Positions 46,661-57,771 are shown, numbered from the stretch's first letter. The stretch is DNA of 64,000 nucleotides from Leucobacter denitrificans (GCF_014396385.1 NZ_CP060716.1:434001-498000), one strand, 5' to 3'. Notes: generated by a model not told the origin, from the sequence alone. Made by a program: numbers and translations.

Positions 46661-47457
46661 GCGAGTCATCGGCGCAACAGCGGACACCAATTATTGCCGG
46701 CAACTGGAAGATGAACTTTGACCACCTCCAGGCAATTGCTTTCGTGCAGAAACTCGCTTGGAGTCTGAAAGATGTTCGTCACGATTACAACGATGTCGAA
46801 ATCGCGGTCTTTCCTCCATTCACAGATCTCCGGTCAGTACAAACACTGATTTCAGCCGACAAGCTCTCACTCAGTCTTGGCGCCCAAGATGTATCTGAGT
46901 TTGAATCGGGTGCCTACACGGGCGACGTTTCAGCACCAATGCTGAAAAAGCTCGAGTCCGCCTACGTTATCGTCGGCCACTCTGAGCGGCGTGCTGGTTA
47001 CAGTGAATCAAGCGAACTTGTAGGCCGAAAGGCCGCAGCGGCACAAACTGTTGGTATCGTTCCGCTAATTTGCGTTGGCGAAACCGCCGAAGATCTTGAA
47101 GAACATGGCGCTTCGGCAGTGCCGGTGCAGCAACTCATCAAAGCTCTTGCGCAGCTTTCAGCAGATGCAGAGTTCATCGTTGCATATGAACCCGTATGGG
47201 CAATCGGGAGTGGGGAACCAGCAACGCCCGAGCAAGCAGAGAATGTGGCTAAGGCCCTTCGCGAAGTAGTTCGCGAGCAAAAAGGCGACGATGTTGCGAA
47301 CGCCACTCGCATTCTTTATGGTGGATCAGTCACGAGCCAGAACATTGCTGGCTTCATGAAGCAGCCAAATGTTGACGGTGCGTTGGTTGGTGGCGCGAGC
47401 CTAAAGGTCGACGAATTCAGTCGCATTGCGCAGTACAAGAAGCATGTAACGGCATAG
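46657..47457 (+). CDS. tpiA: Triosephosphate isomerase
   Basis: Interconverts dihydroxyacetone phosphate and glyceraldehyde 3-phosphate. GNWKMN holds the catalytic lysine, VIVGHSERR the catalytic histidine and AYEPVWAIGSG the catalytic glutamate. Length 266 residues. Coupled to pgk by a 4-base overlap. Confidence 0.97.
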   Translation: MSESSAQQRTPIIAGNWKMNFDHLQAIAFVQKLAWSLKDVRHDYNDVEIAVFPPFTDLRSVQTLISADKLSLSLGAQDVSEFESGAYTGDVSAPMLKKLESAYVIVGHSERRAGYSESSELVGRKAAAAQTVGIVPLICVGETAEDLEEHGASAVPVQQLIKALAQLSADAEFIVAYEPVWAIGSGEPATPEQAENVAKALREVVREQKGDDVANATRILYGGSVTSQNIAGFMKQPNVDGALVGGASLKVDEFSRIAQYKKHVTA

Positions 47458-47462
47458 CCCGT

Positions 47463-47468
47463 TATACT
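47463..47468 (+). promoter_or_regulatory. Putative -10 box for secG
   Basis: TATACT, nearly the consensus -10, lies right after the tpiA stop and 42 bases before the secG start. Confidence 0.5.
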
Positions 47469-47510
47469 GGAGTCTGACTTACTGCGCCTCGTACGCGAAA
47501 GGCATGTACA

Positions 47511-47759
47511 TTGCTCGTTCTGAAGATCATTCTGATCTCGCTGCTCGTTCTTACGAGTTTGCTGTTGACCCTGTTCATTCTGCTGCATAAAGGCCGCGGT
47601 GGTGGCCTCTCCGACATGTTTGGTGGCGGGGTGACCTCGAGCCTCGGCTCATCCGGAGTCGCAGAACGTAACCTCAACCGTATTACCATCGTCGTGTCGA
47701 TTGTGTGGTTCTTCTCGATCATCGGCATTGGGCTCGTTGATCGTTTCTCGCTTATCTAA
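47511..47759 (+). CDS. secG: Preprotein translocase subunit SecG
   Basis: A small membrane subunit of SecYEG. Its 82 residues contain two membrane segments (residues about 2-25 and 60-78) joined by the conserved loop GRGGGLSDMFGGG. TTG 47511 has GAAAGG 8 bases upstream; the nearby ATG 47504 is out of frame. The tpiA-secG order is standard. Confidence 0.92.
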   Translation: MLVLKIILISLLVLTSLLLTLFILLHKGRGGGLSDMFGGGVTSSLGSSGVAERNLNRITIVVSIVWFFSIIGIGLVDRFSLI

Positions 47760-47782
47760 GAATTTTTGAAAGCAGGTCATTC

Positions 47783-48148
47783 GTGGCAGGCAGTAACGCC
47801 ATTCGTGGTGCTCGCGTCGGTTCAGGCCCCATGGGGGAGATGGATCACGGAGTACGCGCTGAACGCACCAAGGTCTCGTACTGGGACGCCCTGGGGAACG
47901 AAACCGTACGGTACTTCTCTGCGGACGTTCCAGAGGAGGAGATTCCCGAGCAGATTGATTCACCTTCGACCGGCCTTCCCGCTGGTCGCGAGAAGGAGAA
48001 TCCACCGCTCCTTGCGAAGAACGAACCCTACAAGACGCACCTTGCGTATGTAAAAGAGCGACGCACCCCGGAAGAGGCCGAGGAGCTTCTTGAGGCTGCA
48101 CTGCAAAAGTTGCGTGAGCGACGCGGCACTGCAAAAGCCTCAGCGTAA
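47783..48148 (+). CDS. rbpA: RNA polymerase-binding protein RbpA
   Basis: An actinobacterial factor that ties the housekeeping sigma factor to RNA polymerase and stabilises the open complex. The 121 residues show the N-terminal IRGARVGSG tail, the core domain and the C-terminal sigma-interaction helix (ERRTPEEAEELLEAALQKL). The core has no cysteines, so no zinc site is possible here. GTG 47783 has GAAAGCAGG upstream. It is convergent with pgi. Confidence 0.92.
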   Translation: MAGSNAIRGARVGSGPMGEMDHGVRAERTKVSYWDALGNETVRYFSADVPEEEIPEQIDSPSTGLPAGREKENPPLLAKNEPYKTHLAYVKERRTPEEAEELLEAALQKLRERRGTAKASA

Positions 48149-48163
48149 CGAAAAGCTCAATGC

Positions 48164-48206
48164 AGTAAGTACCCCATCAGACTTAACGTCTGATGGGGTA
48201 CTTACT
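48164..48206. terminator. Bidirectional terminator between rbpA and pgi
   Basis: AGTAAGTACCCCATCAGAC (48164-48182) and its exact inverse at 48188-48206 form a perfect 19-bp stem with loop TTAAC, one of the two longest perfect stems in the window. Confidence 0.85.
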
Positions 48207-48220
48207 TGTCCTCAATGGAC

Positions 48221-49744
48221 TTATAGGTCGTTGAGGAGCGTCTGGATGTACTCGGTGAGGCGTCCACTCCGCACGGTGCACACATGCCTGCCACGCTCAC
48301 GGAGAACGGTGGCGTCACCCTGCGCCTGTGCGAGCATCAATTCGCCGAACGTCGAATCGCTCCCAGGTATCGCCTGGTCTTCAGCGCCAGCATCGATAAG
48401 TTGCAGGAACGAACCAACGCTCGGGCCGCCCTTATGAATTTGGCCGGTTGAATGAAGGTAGCGGGGTCCCATGCCGAGCGCAACGGGGACTCGTAGTTTC
48501 TGCTCCAGCTTAGAACGCAGCTCCTCGATCAGCTCATTTACAGTCGGGCTACTCGAATTGACATACGCCTGAATCGCGAGATAGCCGTCCGAATTGATCG
48601 TTGACCGTAATTGCTGAAGCGCTTCCGTGGGACTAGGTGATAGTTCTGTTCGAATATCCTCTGTGCCGATCATTTGCCGTGCCGCGCGCTTCGCTGACTC
48701 GACGTCTGGTTGAGTGAAAGGGTCAACACCGAGCAACAGCCCAAGTGCGGCTGTCGCGACTTCCCATAGGAGAAATTGTTCGCCGAGTGTGCCGGACACC
48801 GCGAATCCCTCGTCCGGTTGCGCAAGATCAGCCGTGAGGTGAACCCGCTCCGCCGCGGTCGTGTACGACGCGGCGCCTTCTCGACCGGGCGGATAGGAGA
48901 TAGGGAGAATCCCTTTTCCATCCTTGCCTGTCGATTCGGCGATAAGCTGTTCGATCCACATACCGAATGTCTCAGACAGGGATGCGTCGCCGTGCAACTC
49001 GAGTACAAACTGCTGGGGGAGACCCGCCGCAATAACCGCAGCAAGAATGAGTGCGGGATTTTCAGCTGAGTCCTCGCTGAGTTGGGGGCGTGCCATCGCC
49101 GCATCTCGTACAAGACGCTGCCCGTCTGCTCCGGCGAGCACCGACGGGACCAGTCCGAACGCCGTAAGCGCAGAAAAGCGGCCACCAGTGTGAGGGTCAG
49201 CGTTGAAACAACGCATTCCGGATGAGTCGGCGAGGAGCTCGAGCTCCGACCCTGGGTCAGTAATGACGATGATTCGTTCAGCGGGATCGATGCCCTGGGC
49301 GGCAAATGCGTGCTCGAAGGCGGCCCTGTGACTCAGTGTCTCTATTGTCGTGCCTGACTTGGAGCTCACGACCACTGCAGTGTGCTGCAAATCAGCAGAC
49401 AACGCCTCGCGAACAGCGTCGGGATGCGTAGAGTCGAGCACTCGAAGGTTCGGAGCGATCACCATTGGAGCTAGACTCGATCCACCCATGCCGCAGAGCA
49501 CGATATTGGTGATGCCAACGGCTGCCAGCGAACTTCGCAGCGCCACCGCCTCGGAAATTATGCTCAGTGCCTCGGCTTCAAAATTTGTCCACCCAAGGCG
49601 AACCGCTGCCTCTGCACTAGCAGCAGGGCCCCAGATCGTCGCATCTTTCGCGAAAAGCCGAGACGCGAAACGCTCGCTGACGAGTCTTTCGAGCAACTCC
49701 TCGAATCGCGCGTCACGTTGCGCGCCTAACACCGCGGGCGTCAC
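48221..49744 (-). CDS. pgi: Glucose-6-phosphate isomerase
   Basis: Interconverts glucose 6-phosphate and fructose 6-phosphate. The sugar-phosphate isomerase fold shows in [14 protein letters not shown] and the C-terminal [26 protein letters not shown]. At 507 residues it belongs to the actinobacterial type that can occur fused to transaldolase; here the two genes overlap by 4 bases (GTGA) instead. It is the last gene of the tkt-tal-pgi unit. Confidence 0.94.
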   Translation of the reverse strand: MTPAVLGAQRDARFEELLERLVSERFASRLFAKDATIWGPAASAEAAVRLGWTNFEAEALSIISEAVALRSSLAAVGITNIVLCGMGGSSLAPMVIAPNLRVLDSTHPDAVREALSADLQHTAVVVSSKSGTTIETLSHRAAFEHAFAAQGIDPAERIIVITDPGSELELLADSSGMRCFNADPHTGGRFSALTAFGLVPSVLAGADGQRLVRDAAMARPQLSEDSAENPALILAAVIAAGLPQQFVLELHGDASLSETFGMWIEQLIAESTGKDGKGILPISYPPGREGAASYTTAAERVHLTADLAQPDEGFAVSGTLGEQFLLWEVATAALGLLLGVDPFTQPDVESAKRAARQMIGTEDIRTELSPSPTEALQQLRSTINSDGYLAIQAYVNSSSPTVNELIEELRSKLEQKLRVPVALGMGPRYLHSTGQIHKGGPSVGSFLQLIDAGAEDQAIPGSDSTFGELMLAQAQGDATVLRERGRHVCTVRSGRLTEYIQTLLNDL

Positions 49745-50850
49745 AGAGATTCCTGCAAAGCTCTTGACACGGTCGACACCAGTTCAGACCAAGAGTCATC
49801 GAACTTCTGCAACCCTTCGACCTCAAGAAGATCTGTCACCTGCACATAATCAATGCCTTGAGCATCTATCGCATTGAGAGTCTGGTTTGCATCCAAGTAG
49901 CTTCCCGTGATTGCGTCTCCACGCACGTCACCATGATCTGCAAGCGCCATGAGCGTCGCCTCAGGCATCGTGTTCACAGTTTGGGGCGCAGCGAGCTCAG
50001 TGACGTAGAGCGTGTCGGGGAGTGCCGGATCTTTGACGCCGGTCGATGCCCACAACGGGCGTTGCGGATTCGCGCCCAGCTCGATAAGTAACCGTGCCCG
50101 TTCGCTCGAAAACATCTGGTCGAATGTCTCGTATGCTAAGCGAGCATTGGCGACCCCCGCTTGACCGCGAAGCTCGTTCGCTTCAGTAGTACCGACCTTC
50201 GCAAGTCGCGAATCAATTTCAGTATCGACGCGAGAAACAAAAAATGAAGCGACAGAATGAATCTTCGAAAGGTCATGACCTGCCCCGCGTGCACGCTCAA
50301 GACCAACCAAATAGGCATTTATCACTTGACGGTAACGCTGCAGGCTAAAGATCAAAGTGACATTTACACTGATGCCTTCAGCGATCGTCGCTGAAATTGC
50401 CTCAAGGCCTTCAACTGTTGCGGGGATCTTTATCATCGCGTTGGGGCGGTCGACCTTCTCCCATAGCTGCTTCGCCTGCGCAATTGTTCCTGCAGTATCA
50501 CGGGCGAGCCCTGGCTCGACCTCAATTGACACGCGACCGTCTTTTCCATCGCTACTGTCAAAAACACCAGCGAAGATATCGCAGGCGTCAGCAACGTCGG
50601 CCGTTGTCAACTCTGTGATCGTAGCCTTAACGTCAAGTCCCCGTTTCGCGCAGTCCGCGATGCGGTGATCGTACCCTTCTCCAGAACCGATCGCTTTCTG
50701 GAAGATGGTCGGGTTCGTCGTCACACCGACAACATTCATGGTGTCGATGAGCTCCGCCAGCTGACCGCTCTCAATGCGTGTGCGAGAGAGGTCGTCCAGC
50801 CAAATGCTCACGCCCGTTGCACTCAACGCGGCAGTACGTTCGTTACCCAC
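49741..50850 (-). CDS. tal: Transaldolase
   Basis: Moves a dihydroxyacetone unit in the non-oxidative pentose phosphate pathway. The Schiff-base lysine is in [14 protein letters not shown], and [14 protein letters not shown] opens the barrel. Length 369 residues. GTG 50850 has GGAGGT 4 bases upstream, which overlaps the end of tkt. It is co-transcribed with tkt and pgi. Confidence 0.95.
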   Translation of the reverse strand: MGNERTAALSATGVSIWLDDLSRTRIESGQLAELIDTMNVVGVTTNPTIFQKAIGSGEGYDHRIADCAKRGLDVKATITELTTADVADACDIFAGVFDSSDGKDGRVSIEVEPGLARDTAGTIAQAKQLWEKVDRPNAMIKIPATVEGLEAISATIAEGISVNVTLIFSLQRYRQVINAYLVGLERARGAGHDLSKIHSVASFFVSRVDTEIDSRLAKVGTTEANELRGQAGVANARLAYETFDQMFSSERARLLIELGANPQRPLWASTGVKDPALPDTLYVTELAAPQTVNTMPEATLMALADHGDVRGDAITGSYLDANQTLNAIDAQGIDYVQVTDLLEVEGLQKFDDSWSELVSTVSRALQESL

Positions 50851-50852
50851 GA

Positions 50853-52949
50853 TTACCTCCTGACGAGGGATATCGACTCATGCGCTGCAGCAACAACTGC
50901 ATCGGTCGTGATCCCGAATTTCTCGAAGAGAGTTTCGTAATCAGCAGAAGCACCGAAGTGTTCAATTGAGACAGAACGACCGCGATCACCTACATAACGC
51001 TCCCAGCCGAGTGACAACCCAGCTTCAACGCTCACACGTGCGGCAACTGCTGCGGGAAGTACGCTTTCTCGGTACTCGTCGCTTTGCTCTGCGAACCACT
51101 CCAATGAAGGTGCGGAGATCACACGAGCACCGATTCCCTCGCTCGCCAGTCGTTCCCGCGCCTCAACCGCAAGTTGCACTTCAGAGCCCGTGGCAATGAG
51201 AAGTATGTCGAGACTGTCAGTTGGGGTATCTGCAAGAACATACGCGCCGCGCCGTACACCGGCGGCAGCTTCCTCCTCCGACACAAAGTCACCTCCGCGG
51301 GGGAGTACTGGCACATTCTGTCGTGTGAGTGCTATTCCTGTTGGTCCGGCGTGCCGAGAAAGGATCTCATGCCATGCGATCGAGACCTCATTTGCGTCTG
51401 CTGGCCTCACAATAGCGAGGTTTGGAATCGCGCGGAGCGAGGCCAACTGCTCGATGGGCTGGTGGGTCGGACCATCTTCTCCCAGGGCAATTGAATCGTG
51501 GGTCCAGACGAAAATGCTCGGCACATTCATGAGCGCGGCAAGGCGAACAGCCGGTCGCATGTAGTCGCTAAAGATGAGGAAGGTGCCACCGTAGCTGCGG
51601 GTGTTTCCGTGAAGCTGAATTCCATTGAGGATCGAGCCCATCGCGTGCTCTCGGATACCAAAGTGCAACACTCGCCCGTAAGGATCTCCAGTCCAGCTGG
51701 TCGTCGAGCGGGCCGCTGGCACGAATGAGGGCACGCCCGGGATCGTAGTGTTATTAGAACCCGCGAGGTCGGCCGAGCCGCCCCAGAGTTCTGGCATGAG
51801 CGGACCGAGCGCTGCGAGTACCTTGCCGCTCGCGGCACGGGTTGCAATGCTCTCCCCGGGGGCGAATGTAGGTAGCGCCTCCAACGCGCCTTCTGGCAGC
51901 TCCTGCGCCTCGACCCTGTCAAATAGAGCCTTGCGCTCAGGGTTTGCAGTAGCCCATGCGTCGAAGGACTTGTTCCAGGCTTTCCGTCGCTCAGCCCCGC
52001 GATCCACCGCTTTTCGAGTGTGCTCAATAACTTCCGGAGCGACAACGAAATGCTCGTCAGGATCGAAGCCAAGTACAGTCTTCAGGCCTGCGAGCTCTTC
52101 GGCGCCAAGCTTTGCACCGTGAATTCCACCGGTGTTCTGCTTTCCGGGTGAGGGCCAACCAATGATCGTCTTCAAAATAATGAGGGAAGGCTTCGTTGTC
52201 TCGGCCTTAGCCTCTTCGATCGCGGAATGAAGGTCACCGAGATCTTCAACGTAGTCGCCAGTCTTCTTCCAGTCGACAGTGAGTACCTGCCAGCCGTAAG
52301 ACTCGTACCGCTTAGCCACGTCTTCAGTGAACGAGATATCGGTGTCGTCTTCAATTGAGATCTGGTTTGAGTCGTAAATGGCAATGAGGTTGCCGAGCTC
52401 TTGATGACCTGCGAGTGAGGATGCTTCGCTGGTTACGCCCTCCTGGAGGTCTCCGTCACCGGCAACAACATAAATGTTGTGGTCGAACGGGCTCGTACCT
52501 GCAGGGGCCCCCGGGTCGAATAGCCCACGCTCATAGCGCGCCGCATATGCGAATCCAACTGCTGATGCAAGACCTTGGCCGAGTGGACCAGTTGTGATCT
52601 CCACTCCAGCGGTGTGACCATACTCGGGGTGTCCCGGAGTCTTTGAACCCCATGTGCGCAGTGACTTGATGTCTTCAAGCTCAAGTCCATACCCTCCGAG
52701 GTACAGCTGAACGTATTGAGTGAGCGAAGAGTGTCCAACCGAGAGGATAAAGCGATCCCGCCCGATCCACTGACTATCTGACGGGTCGTGCTGCATTACT
52801 TTCTGGTGAAGCAAGTATGCAAGTGGAGCAAGACTAATCGCTGTTCCAGGGTGTCCGTTTCCGACTTTCTCAACGGCGTCGGCTGCGAGTACCCTCGCGG
52901 TGTCGACTGCCCGATCATCGAGTTCGTTCCACTCTAGTGAGTCTGCCAA
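50853..52949 (-). CDS. tkt: Transketolase
   Basis: A thiamine-diphosphate enzyme that moves two-carbon units in the pentose phosphate pathway. The TPP motif begins at [35 protein letters not shown] is at the N-terminus and [22 protein letters not shown] binds substrate. The frame is open to 53018, but TTG 52949 ([12 protein letters not shown]) with AGAGG 9 bases upstream gives the family's normal length of about 698 residues. It is divergent from ctaB. Confidence 0.95.
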   Translation of the reverse strand: MADSLEWNELDDRAVDTARVLAADAVEKVGNGHPGTAISLAPLAYLLHQKVMQHDPSDSQWIGRDRFILSVGHSSLTQYVQLYLGGYGLELEDIKSLRTWGSKTPGHPEYGHTAGVEITTGPLGQGLASAVGFAYAARYERGLFDPGAPAGTSPFDHNIYVVAGDGDLQEGVTSEASSLAGHQELGNLIAIYDSNQISIEDDTDISFTEDVAKRYESYGWQVLTVDWKKTGDYVEDLGDLHSAIEEAKAETTKPSLIILKTIIGWPSPGKQNTGGIHGAKLGAEELAGLKTVLGFDPDEHFVVAPEVIEHTRKAVDRGAERRKAWNKSFDAWATANPERKALFDRVEAQELPEGALEALPTFAPGESIATRAASGKVLAALGPLMPELWGGSADLAGSNNTTIPGVPSFVPAARSTTSWTGDPYGRVLHFGIREHAMGSILNGIQLHGNTRSYGGTFLIFSDYMRPAVRLAALMNVPSIFVWTHDSIALGEDGPTHQPIEQLASLRAIPNLAIVRPADANEVSIAWHEILSRHAGPTGIALTRQNVPVLPRGGDFVSEEEAAAGVRRGAYVLADTPTDSLDILLIATGSEVQLAVEARERLASEGIGARVISAPSLEWFAEQSDEYRESVLPAAVAARVSVEAGLSLGWERYVGDRGRSVSIEHFGASADYETLFEKFGITTDAVVAAAHESISLVRR

Positions 52950-53044
52950 GGGCCTGCCTCTCTCGCATGCAAGATCACACCACTCGGTGCGTTTTATGCG
53001 CGCTACACGCACGCACACACAATCCTACAGAAAGGCCAGGTACC

Positions 53045-53986
53045 ATGGAGGTGATGTCAACCGAGATTTCTTCACGCGCAGAGGCCCCCGCTGCTGGGCC
53101 CGATCGTTCGTTTGGTCGTACGGTCAAAGCGTATGTAGCGCTGACCAAGCCGAGAGTTATGGAACTCCTGCTTGTCGTTACTGTTCCGGCAATGATCCTC
53201 GCCGAAAAAGGGCTGCCAAACCTCTGGCTCGTGCTCGCAACGCTTATCGGCGGCGCCATGAGCGCAGGCTCAGCTGGCGCTTTCAATTGCTACATCGATC
53301 GCGAAGCCGATCGCCTCATGAAGCGCACCAAAAACCGTCCACTCGTGACCGGTGAGGTCTCTGACCGCAATGCCCTCGTGTTCGCTTGGGTGCTCGGTGT
53401 CGTTTCCGTTGTTTGGTTGTACTTCACGACGAACTGGCTTGCTGCTCTGCTCGGTCTCGCTGCAATCTTCACGTATGTCGTTGTCTACACAATGTGGCTC
53501 AAGGGCCGTAGCGAGCAGAACATCATTTGGGGCGGTATCGCCGGCTGCTTCCCGGTCGTCATCGGTTGGGCGGCGGTAACTGGCTCGCTTGACTGGCCAG
53601 CCTGGATCTTCTTCCTCATCATCTTCTTGTGGACCCCGGCGCACTATTGGCCGCTCTCAATGCGTTACCGTGAGGACTACGCGAAGGCTGGAGTGCCAAT
53701 GTTGGGCGTGGTTCGTGGCCGAGTCACGGTTGGGCTGCAAGTGATTCTGTACACCTGGGCGACCGTTGCATCGAGCCTGCTTCTCATCCCAGTCGCAGAA
53801 ATGGGCTGGCTGTACATCATTGGTTCGATCCTCGTAGGTGGCTACTTCATCGGCGAGGCGCACAGTCTCTATTCGAGTGCGATCCGCGGTCAAGAAGGCA
53901 AACCGATGAAAGTGTTTCACGGCTCCATCACCTATCTTTCAGTGCTGTCGCTTCTTATCGCTATCGATCCGCTCCTTCCGTTCTAA
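53045..53986 (+). CDS. ctaB: Protoheme IX farnesyltransferase (heme O synthase)
   Basis: Attaches a farnesyl group to heme B to make heme O for terminal oxidases. The prenyltransferase motif [20 protein letters not shown] holds the DxxxD-type metal site, and seven to nine hydrophobic segments follow. The frame is open from 52937, but ATG 53045 fits a normal N-terminus; ATG 53054 has GGAGG too close upstream but remains possible. Together with ctaA and SURF1 in this window it serves cytochrome c oxidase assembly. Confidence 0.94.
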   Translation: MEVMSTEISSRAEAPAAGPDRSFGRTVKAYVALTKPRVMELLLVVTVPAMILAEKGLPNLWLVLATLIGGAMSAGSAGAFNCYIDREADRLMKRTKNRPLVTGEVSDRNALVFAWVLGVVSVVWLYFTTNWLAALLGLAAIFTYVVVYTMWLKGRSEQNIIWGGIAGCFPVVIGWAAVTGSLDWPAWIFFLIIFLWTPAHYWPLSMRYREDYAKAGVPMLGVVRGRVTVGLQVILYTWATVASSLLLIPVAEMGWLYIIGSILVGGYFIGEAHSLYSSAIRGQEGKPMKVFHGSITYLSVLSLLIAIDPLLPF

Positions 53987-54012
53987 CGCCCGGGGCGGCA
54001 TCTTTAGCGGAG

Positions 54013-54018
54013 TATCCT
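54013..54018 (+). promoter_or_regulatory. Putative -10 box placing the Cys/Met PLP enzyme gene on a leaderless mRNA
   Basis: TATCCT is followed by seven bases and the ATG at 54026, with no Shine-Dalgarno. Confidence 0.45.
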
Positions 54019-54025
54019 TGCGTGT

Positions 54026-55180
54026 ATGAACGCGGCAGGTGCTCCCAAGTCTCATCCGAACACTTCCGTCGTTGCCCTGGGGCGACCACTTCACGCTCCT
54101 GACGCACCGATTAATCCGCACATTGCGATGAGTTCTACATTTGTCGGAGTCGACACGCCTGAACTCAATGAGCGGGGTTACGGTCGTTTTTCAAATGAAA
54201 GTTGGGAACCACTCGAAGAAGCTATTGCAACACTTGAAGGGGCCGATCTTCCCGGCGTAAGTTTCGCTTCGGGCATGGCTGCCGTTTCCGCTGCAATTTC
54301 TCTTGCGCCAATAGGAGGCGTAATCACTGTCGCTGGCACCTCCTACAACGGCACGATGAGCCTCGCCAGACAGCTCCATGATGAGGGAGCGGTGGTGTTG
54401 CGCGAGGTGAATGCCCTTGATCTCGACGCGACTATTGTCGCCTTTCAAGGCTCGTCTCTCGTGTGGCTTGAGTCACCAACAAACCCGCTGCTCGATGTGG
54501 TAGATCTGCCGCGACTTATTGACGCTGCACATCAAGCGGGTGCAATCGTGGTCGTCGACAACACCTTTAGCACGCCGCTCAGACAACAACCGCTCTCAAT
54601 GGGAGCTGATGTTGTGGTGCACTCAGCGACAAAATTCATAGCTGGTCATTCCGATGTATTGCTCGGTATCGCGTTAACTAATCAGCGGCAGCTTCACGAA
54701 AGAATCCTCTCGCGTCGCACGCTTCACGGAGCCATTCCAGGTCCGTTTGAGGCCTGGCTCGGTTTGCGAGGACTCCGCACTCTCGCCGTAAGGCTTGAAC
54801 GCGCAGAGGCTAATGCAATCGAATTGGCCCAGCGGTTGTCCGCTCACACGGCCGTGACGCGCGTGCGTTATCCGGGCCTTTCGACTGATCCCGGTCACGC
54901 GCTCGCGAGCACCCAGATGTCTGGGTACGGTGCGATCGTTTCGATTGAGTTTGAAACGAAGGAGATCGCTTCTCGATTCGTTGGATCGCTGCAATTGGCA
55001 ACGCCCGCCACGAGCCTCGGCGGGGTGGAAACACTCGTCGAACGACGTAGGCGCCAACTCAGCGAGCCCGAGGAAGTGCCGGAAGAACTCGTCCGCATCA
55101 GCGTTGGAATCGAGCACATTGAAGATCTCTGGGCAGACTTCGAACAGGCGATTCAATCGGCTACCCGAAAAGACCTCTGA
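54026..55180 (+). CDS. Cys/Met-metabolism PLP-dependent enzyme (cystathionine gamma-synthase/gamma-lyase family)
   Basis: A 384-residue PLP enzyme of the MetB/MetC/MegL group. The PLP lysine is in HSATKFIAGHSD, the phosphate site in SFASGMAAVSA and the VDNTFSTPLRQQPL strand follows. Sequence alone does not separate synthase from lyase; the R-rich substrate region (GVETLVERRR) does not settle it. It sits between ctaB and ctaA, an odd place with no sulfur-metabolism neighbours. Its stop lies 12 bases from the convergent ctaA stop, with no terminator visible. Confidence 0.87.
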   Translation: MNAAGAPKSHPNTSVVALGRPLHAPDAPINPHIAMSSTFVGVDTPELNERGYGRFSNESWEPLEEAIATLEGADLPGVSFASGMAAVSAAISLAPIGGVITVAGTSYNGTMSLARQLHDEGAVVLREVNALDLDATIVAFQGSSLVWLESPTNPLLDVVDLPRLIDAAHQAGAIVVVDNTFSTPLRQQPLSMGADVVVHSATKFIAGHSDVLLGIALTNQRQLHERILSRRTLHGAIPGPFEAWLGLRGLRTLAVRLERAEANAIELAQRLSAHTAVTRVRYPGLSTDPGHALASTQMSGYGAIVSIEFETKEIASRFVGSLQLATPATSLGGVETLVERRRRQLSEPEEVPEELVRISVGIEHIEDLWADFEQAIQSATRKDL

Positions 55181-55192
55181 ACGAATTGAAGC

Positions 55193-56116
55193 TTAACTCT
55201 CCGGGGCTTCGATGGAAGGGCGCTTCAATCTGAGCACGGTAACCGTCATCGCTGCCGCAGTGACGCTCGCGAGTACCATGTGGATCCCGACGAGCACCGG
55301 AGGCAACCCCATTCTCGACTGAATAACACCCACGGCAATTTGTATGACGAGCAGCGCGAGCAGCGCACAGTTCCACGCGAATGGTCGCAACTGTTTCGAG
55401 GCAGCCCACCCAACGAGCACTGCGACGAGCGCAAACGTCACGTAACCGGGCCAAGCGTGAAGGTGGCTCAATAGCGTGGCATCGAATCCATCACGAACAA
55501 CGTTTGCGTCGCCAGAGTGCGGCCCACTCGCAGTTGTGAGCACTCCCATGAGGATAAGTACTGCCATTGCAAGCGTCGTGACATGGGTGAGGATCGCATA
55601 GCCCACCGGAACAGCGCGGACCCGCTTACCTGGTGCTTCATACATTCGCACCAGGTATGCCGCTGTGATGCAGACAATGATGAGTGAGACGGTGTAGTGA
55701 AAACCGACGAGCACAGCCGCCAGATCTTCCCAGACGATAAAGCCGCCCACAAATGCTTGCAGGAGAACTAGCCCAAGCACGATCCACGAAAGTACAAATA
55801 GGTCTTTACGCGTACTCCGAAGCTTGAATGTGAGCAAGACGACAGCGAGCGCGGCGAGGAGCAGCGGCCCGCTGATCGTGCGGTTACCAAACTCAATGAG
55901 CGAGTGGTATGTGAGTTCAGCAGTCGGCACGAGAGAACCCGGAGTACAGAGCGGCCACTCCGAGCATCCGAGGCCTGAACCTGTCAGACGAACGGCGCCT
56001 CCAGTGGCAATGATGAGCACATTCAGCACAAATGATGCCCAAGCCGCAAAGGGCAAGAACCGGGGGAGTGCGGTCTTTGCAACTTCTGACGCTCGCGCTG
56101 TGTTCATGCCCGACAC
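55193..56116 (-). CDS. ctaA: Heme A synthase
   Basis: Oxidises heme O to heme A for cytochrome c oxidase. It has about eight membrane segments and the CtaA signature GAVRLTGSGLGCSEWPLC with the cysteine pair typical of gram-positive members; heme-ligand histidines lie in FHYTVSLI and LHAWPGYV. GTG 56116 has GGAG upstream and is preferred; ATG 56107 (MNTARASEV) is an alternative and the frame itself runs to 56167. It is divergent from sufB. Confidence 0.93.
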   Translation of the reverse strand: MSGMNTARASEVAKTALPRFLPFAAWASFVLNVLIIATGGAVRLTGSGLGCSEWPLCTPGSLVPTAELTYHSLIEFGNRTISGPLLLAALAVVLLTFKLRSTRKDLFVLSWIVLGLVLLQAFVGGFIVWEDLAAVLVGFHYTVSLIIVCITAAYLVRMYEAPGKRVRAVPVGYAILTHVTTLAMAVLILMGVLTTASGPHSGDANVVRDGFDATLLSHLHAWPGYVTFALVAVLVGWAASKQLRPFAWNCALLALLVIQIAVGVIQSRMGLPPVLVGIHMVLASVTAAAMTVTVLRLKRPSIEAPES

Positions 56117-56351
56117 GAGAACTCCTTCGGATAGCGCGCTCCGCGAACACTGGCCGGTCACGCCCAATTTTGAGCGAAAGCCTGTAGACTCGGTAGCTGT
56201 GGTTTAGTAGGGCAAACGTAACGTCTGATGATTAAGTCAGTGCCCCGGTTTGCTCGAAGCCCAGACTACTGCACCGCCGCTCAGAGCTAGCCCAGAGTGA
56301 ATCTGCTCAGAAGCTGGATCTGGTAGCGAGACAACAAGAGAGGGAATGATC
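56117..56351. other. Divergent control region of ctaA and sufB
   Basis: No coding sequence is visible in these 235 bases. TAGACT at 56185-56190 is a possible -10 for sufB. In many actinobacteria the sufR repressor gene lies upstream of sufB; it is not here. Confidence 0.35.
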
Positions 56352-57770
56352 ATGCCTGAGGTACTGATCGATCGCCCCGAACTCGAAGGCCTAGGCCAGT
56401 ATGAGTTCGGCTGGCACGATAGCGACGCAGCTGGAGAAACCGCAAAGCGCGGGCTCAATGAAGATGTTGTGCGTAACATCTCCGCGCTCAAGAATGAACC
56501 TGAATGGATGCTTGAGCGCCGACTGAAAGCGCTGCAAATTTTTGGTCGCAAGCCGATGCCGACCTGGGGTGCTGACCTCACAGACATCGACTTCGACAAC
56601 ATCAAGTACTTCGTGCGCTCCACCGAGAAGCAAGCGAATACCTGGGAAGACCTCCCTGAAGACATCAAGGAGACCTACGAAAAGCTCGGCATTCCCGAGG
56701 CAGAACGTCAGCGCCTAGTTGCAGGTGTCGCGGCTCAGTACGAGTCCGAGGTTGTGTACCACCAGATTCGTGAAGACCTTGAGGAGCAGGGCGTGCTCTT
56801 CCTCGACACCGATACGGCGCTCAAGGAACACCCTGAAATTTTCAAGGAGTACTTCGGCACCGTCATCCCGTCTGGTGACAACAAGTTCGCCGCGCTCAAT
56901 ACCGCCGTTTGGTCGGGTGGATCGTTTGTGTACGTCCCGAAGGGCGTCCATGTTGAGATCCCACTCCAGGCTTACTTCCGTATTAACACGGAGAACATGG
57001 GTCAGTTCGAGCGCACCCTGATCATCGCCGATGAAGATAGCTACGTGCACTACATCGAGGGCTGCACAGCGCCGATTTACAAGTCTGACTCACTGCACTC
57101 CGCAGTCGTTGAAATCATTGTGAAGAAGAACGCCCGCGTTCGATACACGACGATTCAGAACTGGTCAAGCAACGTGTACAACCTCGTCACCAAGCGTGCT
57201 GTGGCAGAAGAGGGCGCGACAATGGAGTGGGTTGATGGCAACATCGGTTCCAAGGTCACGATGAAGTACCCATCGATCTACCTCACAGGTGAACACGCAA
57301 AGGGTGAGACGCTCTCTGTGGCATTTGCCGGACCGGGGCAGCACCAGGATGCAGGTGCGAAGATGATCCACCTCGCACCGCACACGAAGTCTTCGATTCT
57401 TTCGAAGTCGATCGCGCGTGGTGGTGGCCGCACCGGTTACCGCGGCGAAGTCAGGGTCGATGCAAACGCGCATCACGCAGCCAACTCCGTTGTCTGTGAT
57501 GCACTGCTCGTCGATACCATCTCTCGCTCAGACACTTACCCAGCCATCGACATTCGCACAGACGACGCAACCCTGGCTCACGAGGCAACTGTGACGCGAG
57601 TGAGTGAAGAACAGCTGTTCTACCTCATGAGTCGCGGTCTGTCAGAAGAAGAGTCAATGGCAATGATTGTGCGCGGATTTATCGAGCCAATTGCCCGAGA
57701 GCTTCCAATGGAATACGCGCTCGAACTGAACAAGCTCATCGAAATGAGCATGGAAGGATCTGTCGGTTAA
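56352..57770 (+). CDS. sufB: Fe-S cluster assembly protein SufB
   Basis: The scaffold subunit of the SufBCD complex. It has 472 residues from ATG 56352, chosen because AGAGAGGG lies 7 bases upstream (ATG 56346 would add two). The beta-helix core shows in [20 protein letters not shown] with a conserved cysteine, and the C-terminal [17 protein letters not shown] matches the family. It is the first of five genes: sufB, sufD, Rieske, sufC, DUF59. Confidence 0.96.
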   Translation: MPEVLIDRPELEGLGQYEFGWHDSDAAGETAKRGLNEDVVRNISALKNEPEWMLERRLKALQIFGRKPMPTWGADLTDIDFDNIKYFVRSTEKQANTWEDLPEDIKETYEKLGIPEAERQRLVAGVAAQYESEVVYHQIREDLEEQGVLFLDTDTALKEHPEIFKEYFGTVIPSGDNKFAALNTAVWSGGSFVYVPKGVHVEIPLQAYFRINTENMGQFERTLIIADEDSYVHYIEGCTAPIYKSDSLHSAVVEIIVKKNARVRYTTIQNWSSNVYNLVTKRAVAEEGATMEWVDGNIGSKVTMKYPSIYLTGEHAKGETLSVAFAGPGQHQDAGAKMIHLAPHTKSSILSKSIARGGGRTGYRGEVRVDANAHHAANSVVCDALLVDTISRSDTYPAIDIRTDDATLAHEATVTRVSEEQLFYLMSRGLSEEESMAMIVRGFIEPIARELPMEYALELNKLIEMSMEGSVG

Positions 57771-57771
57771 C

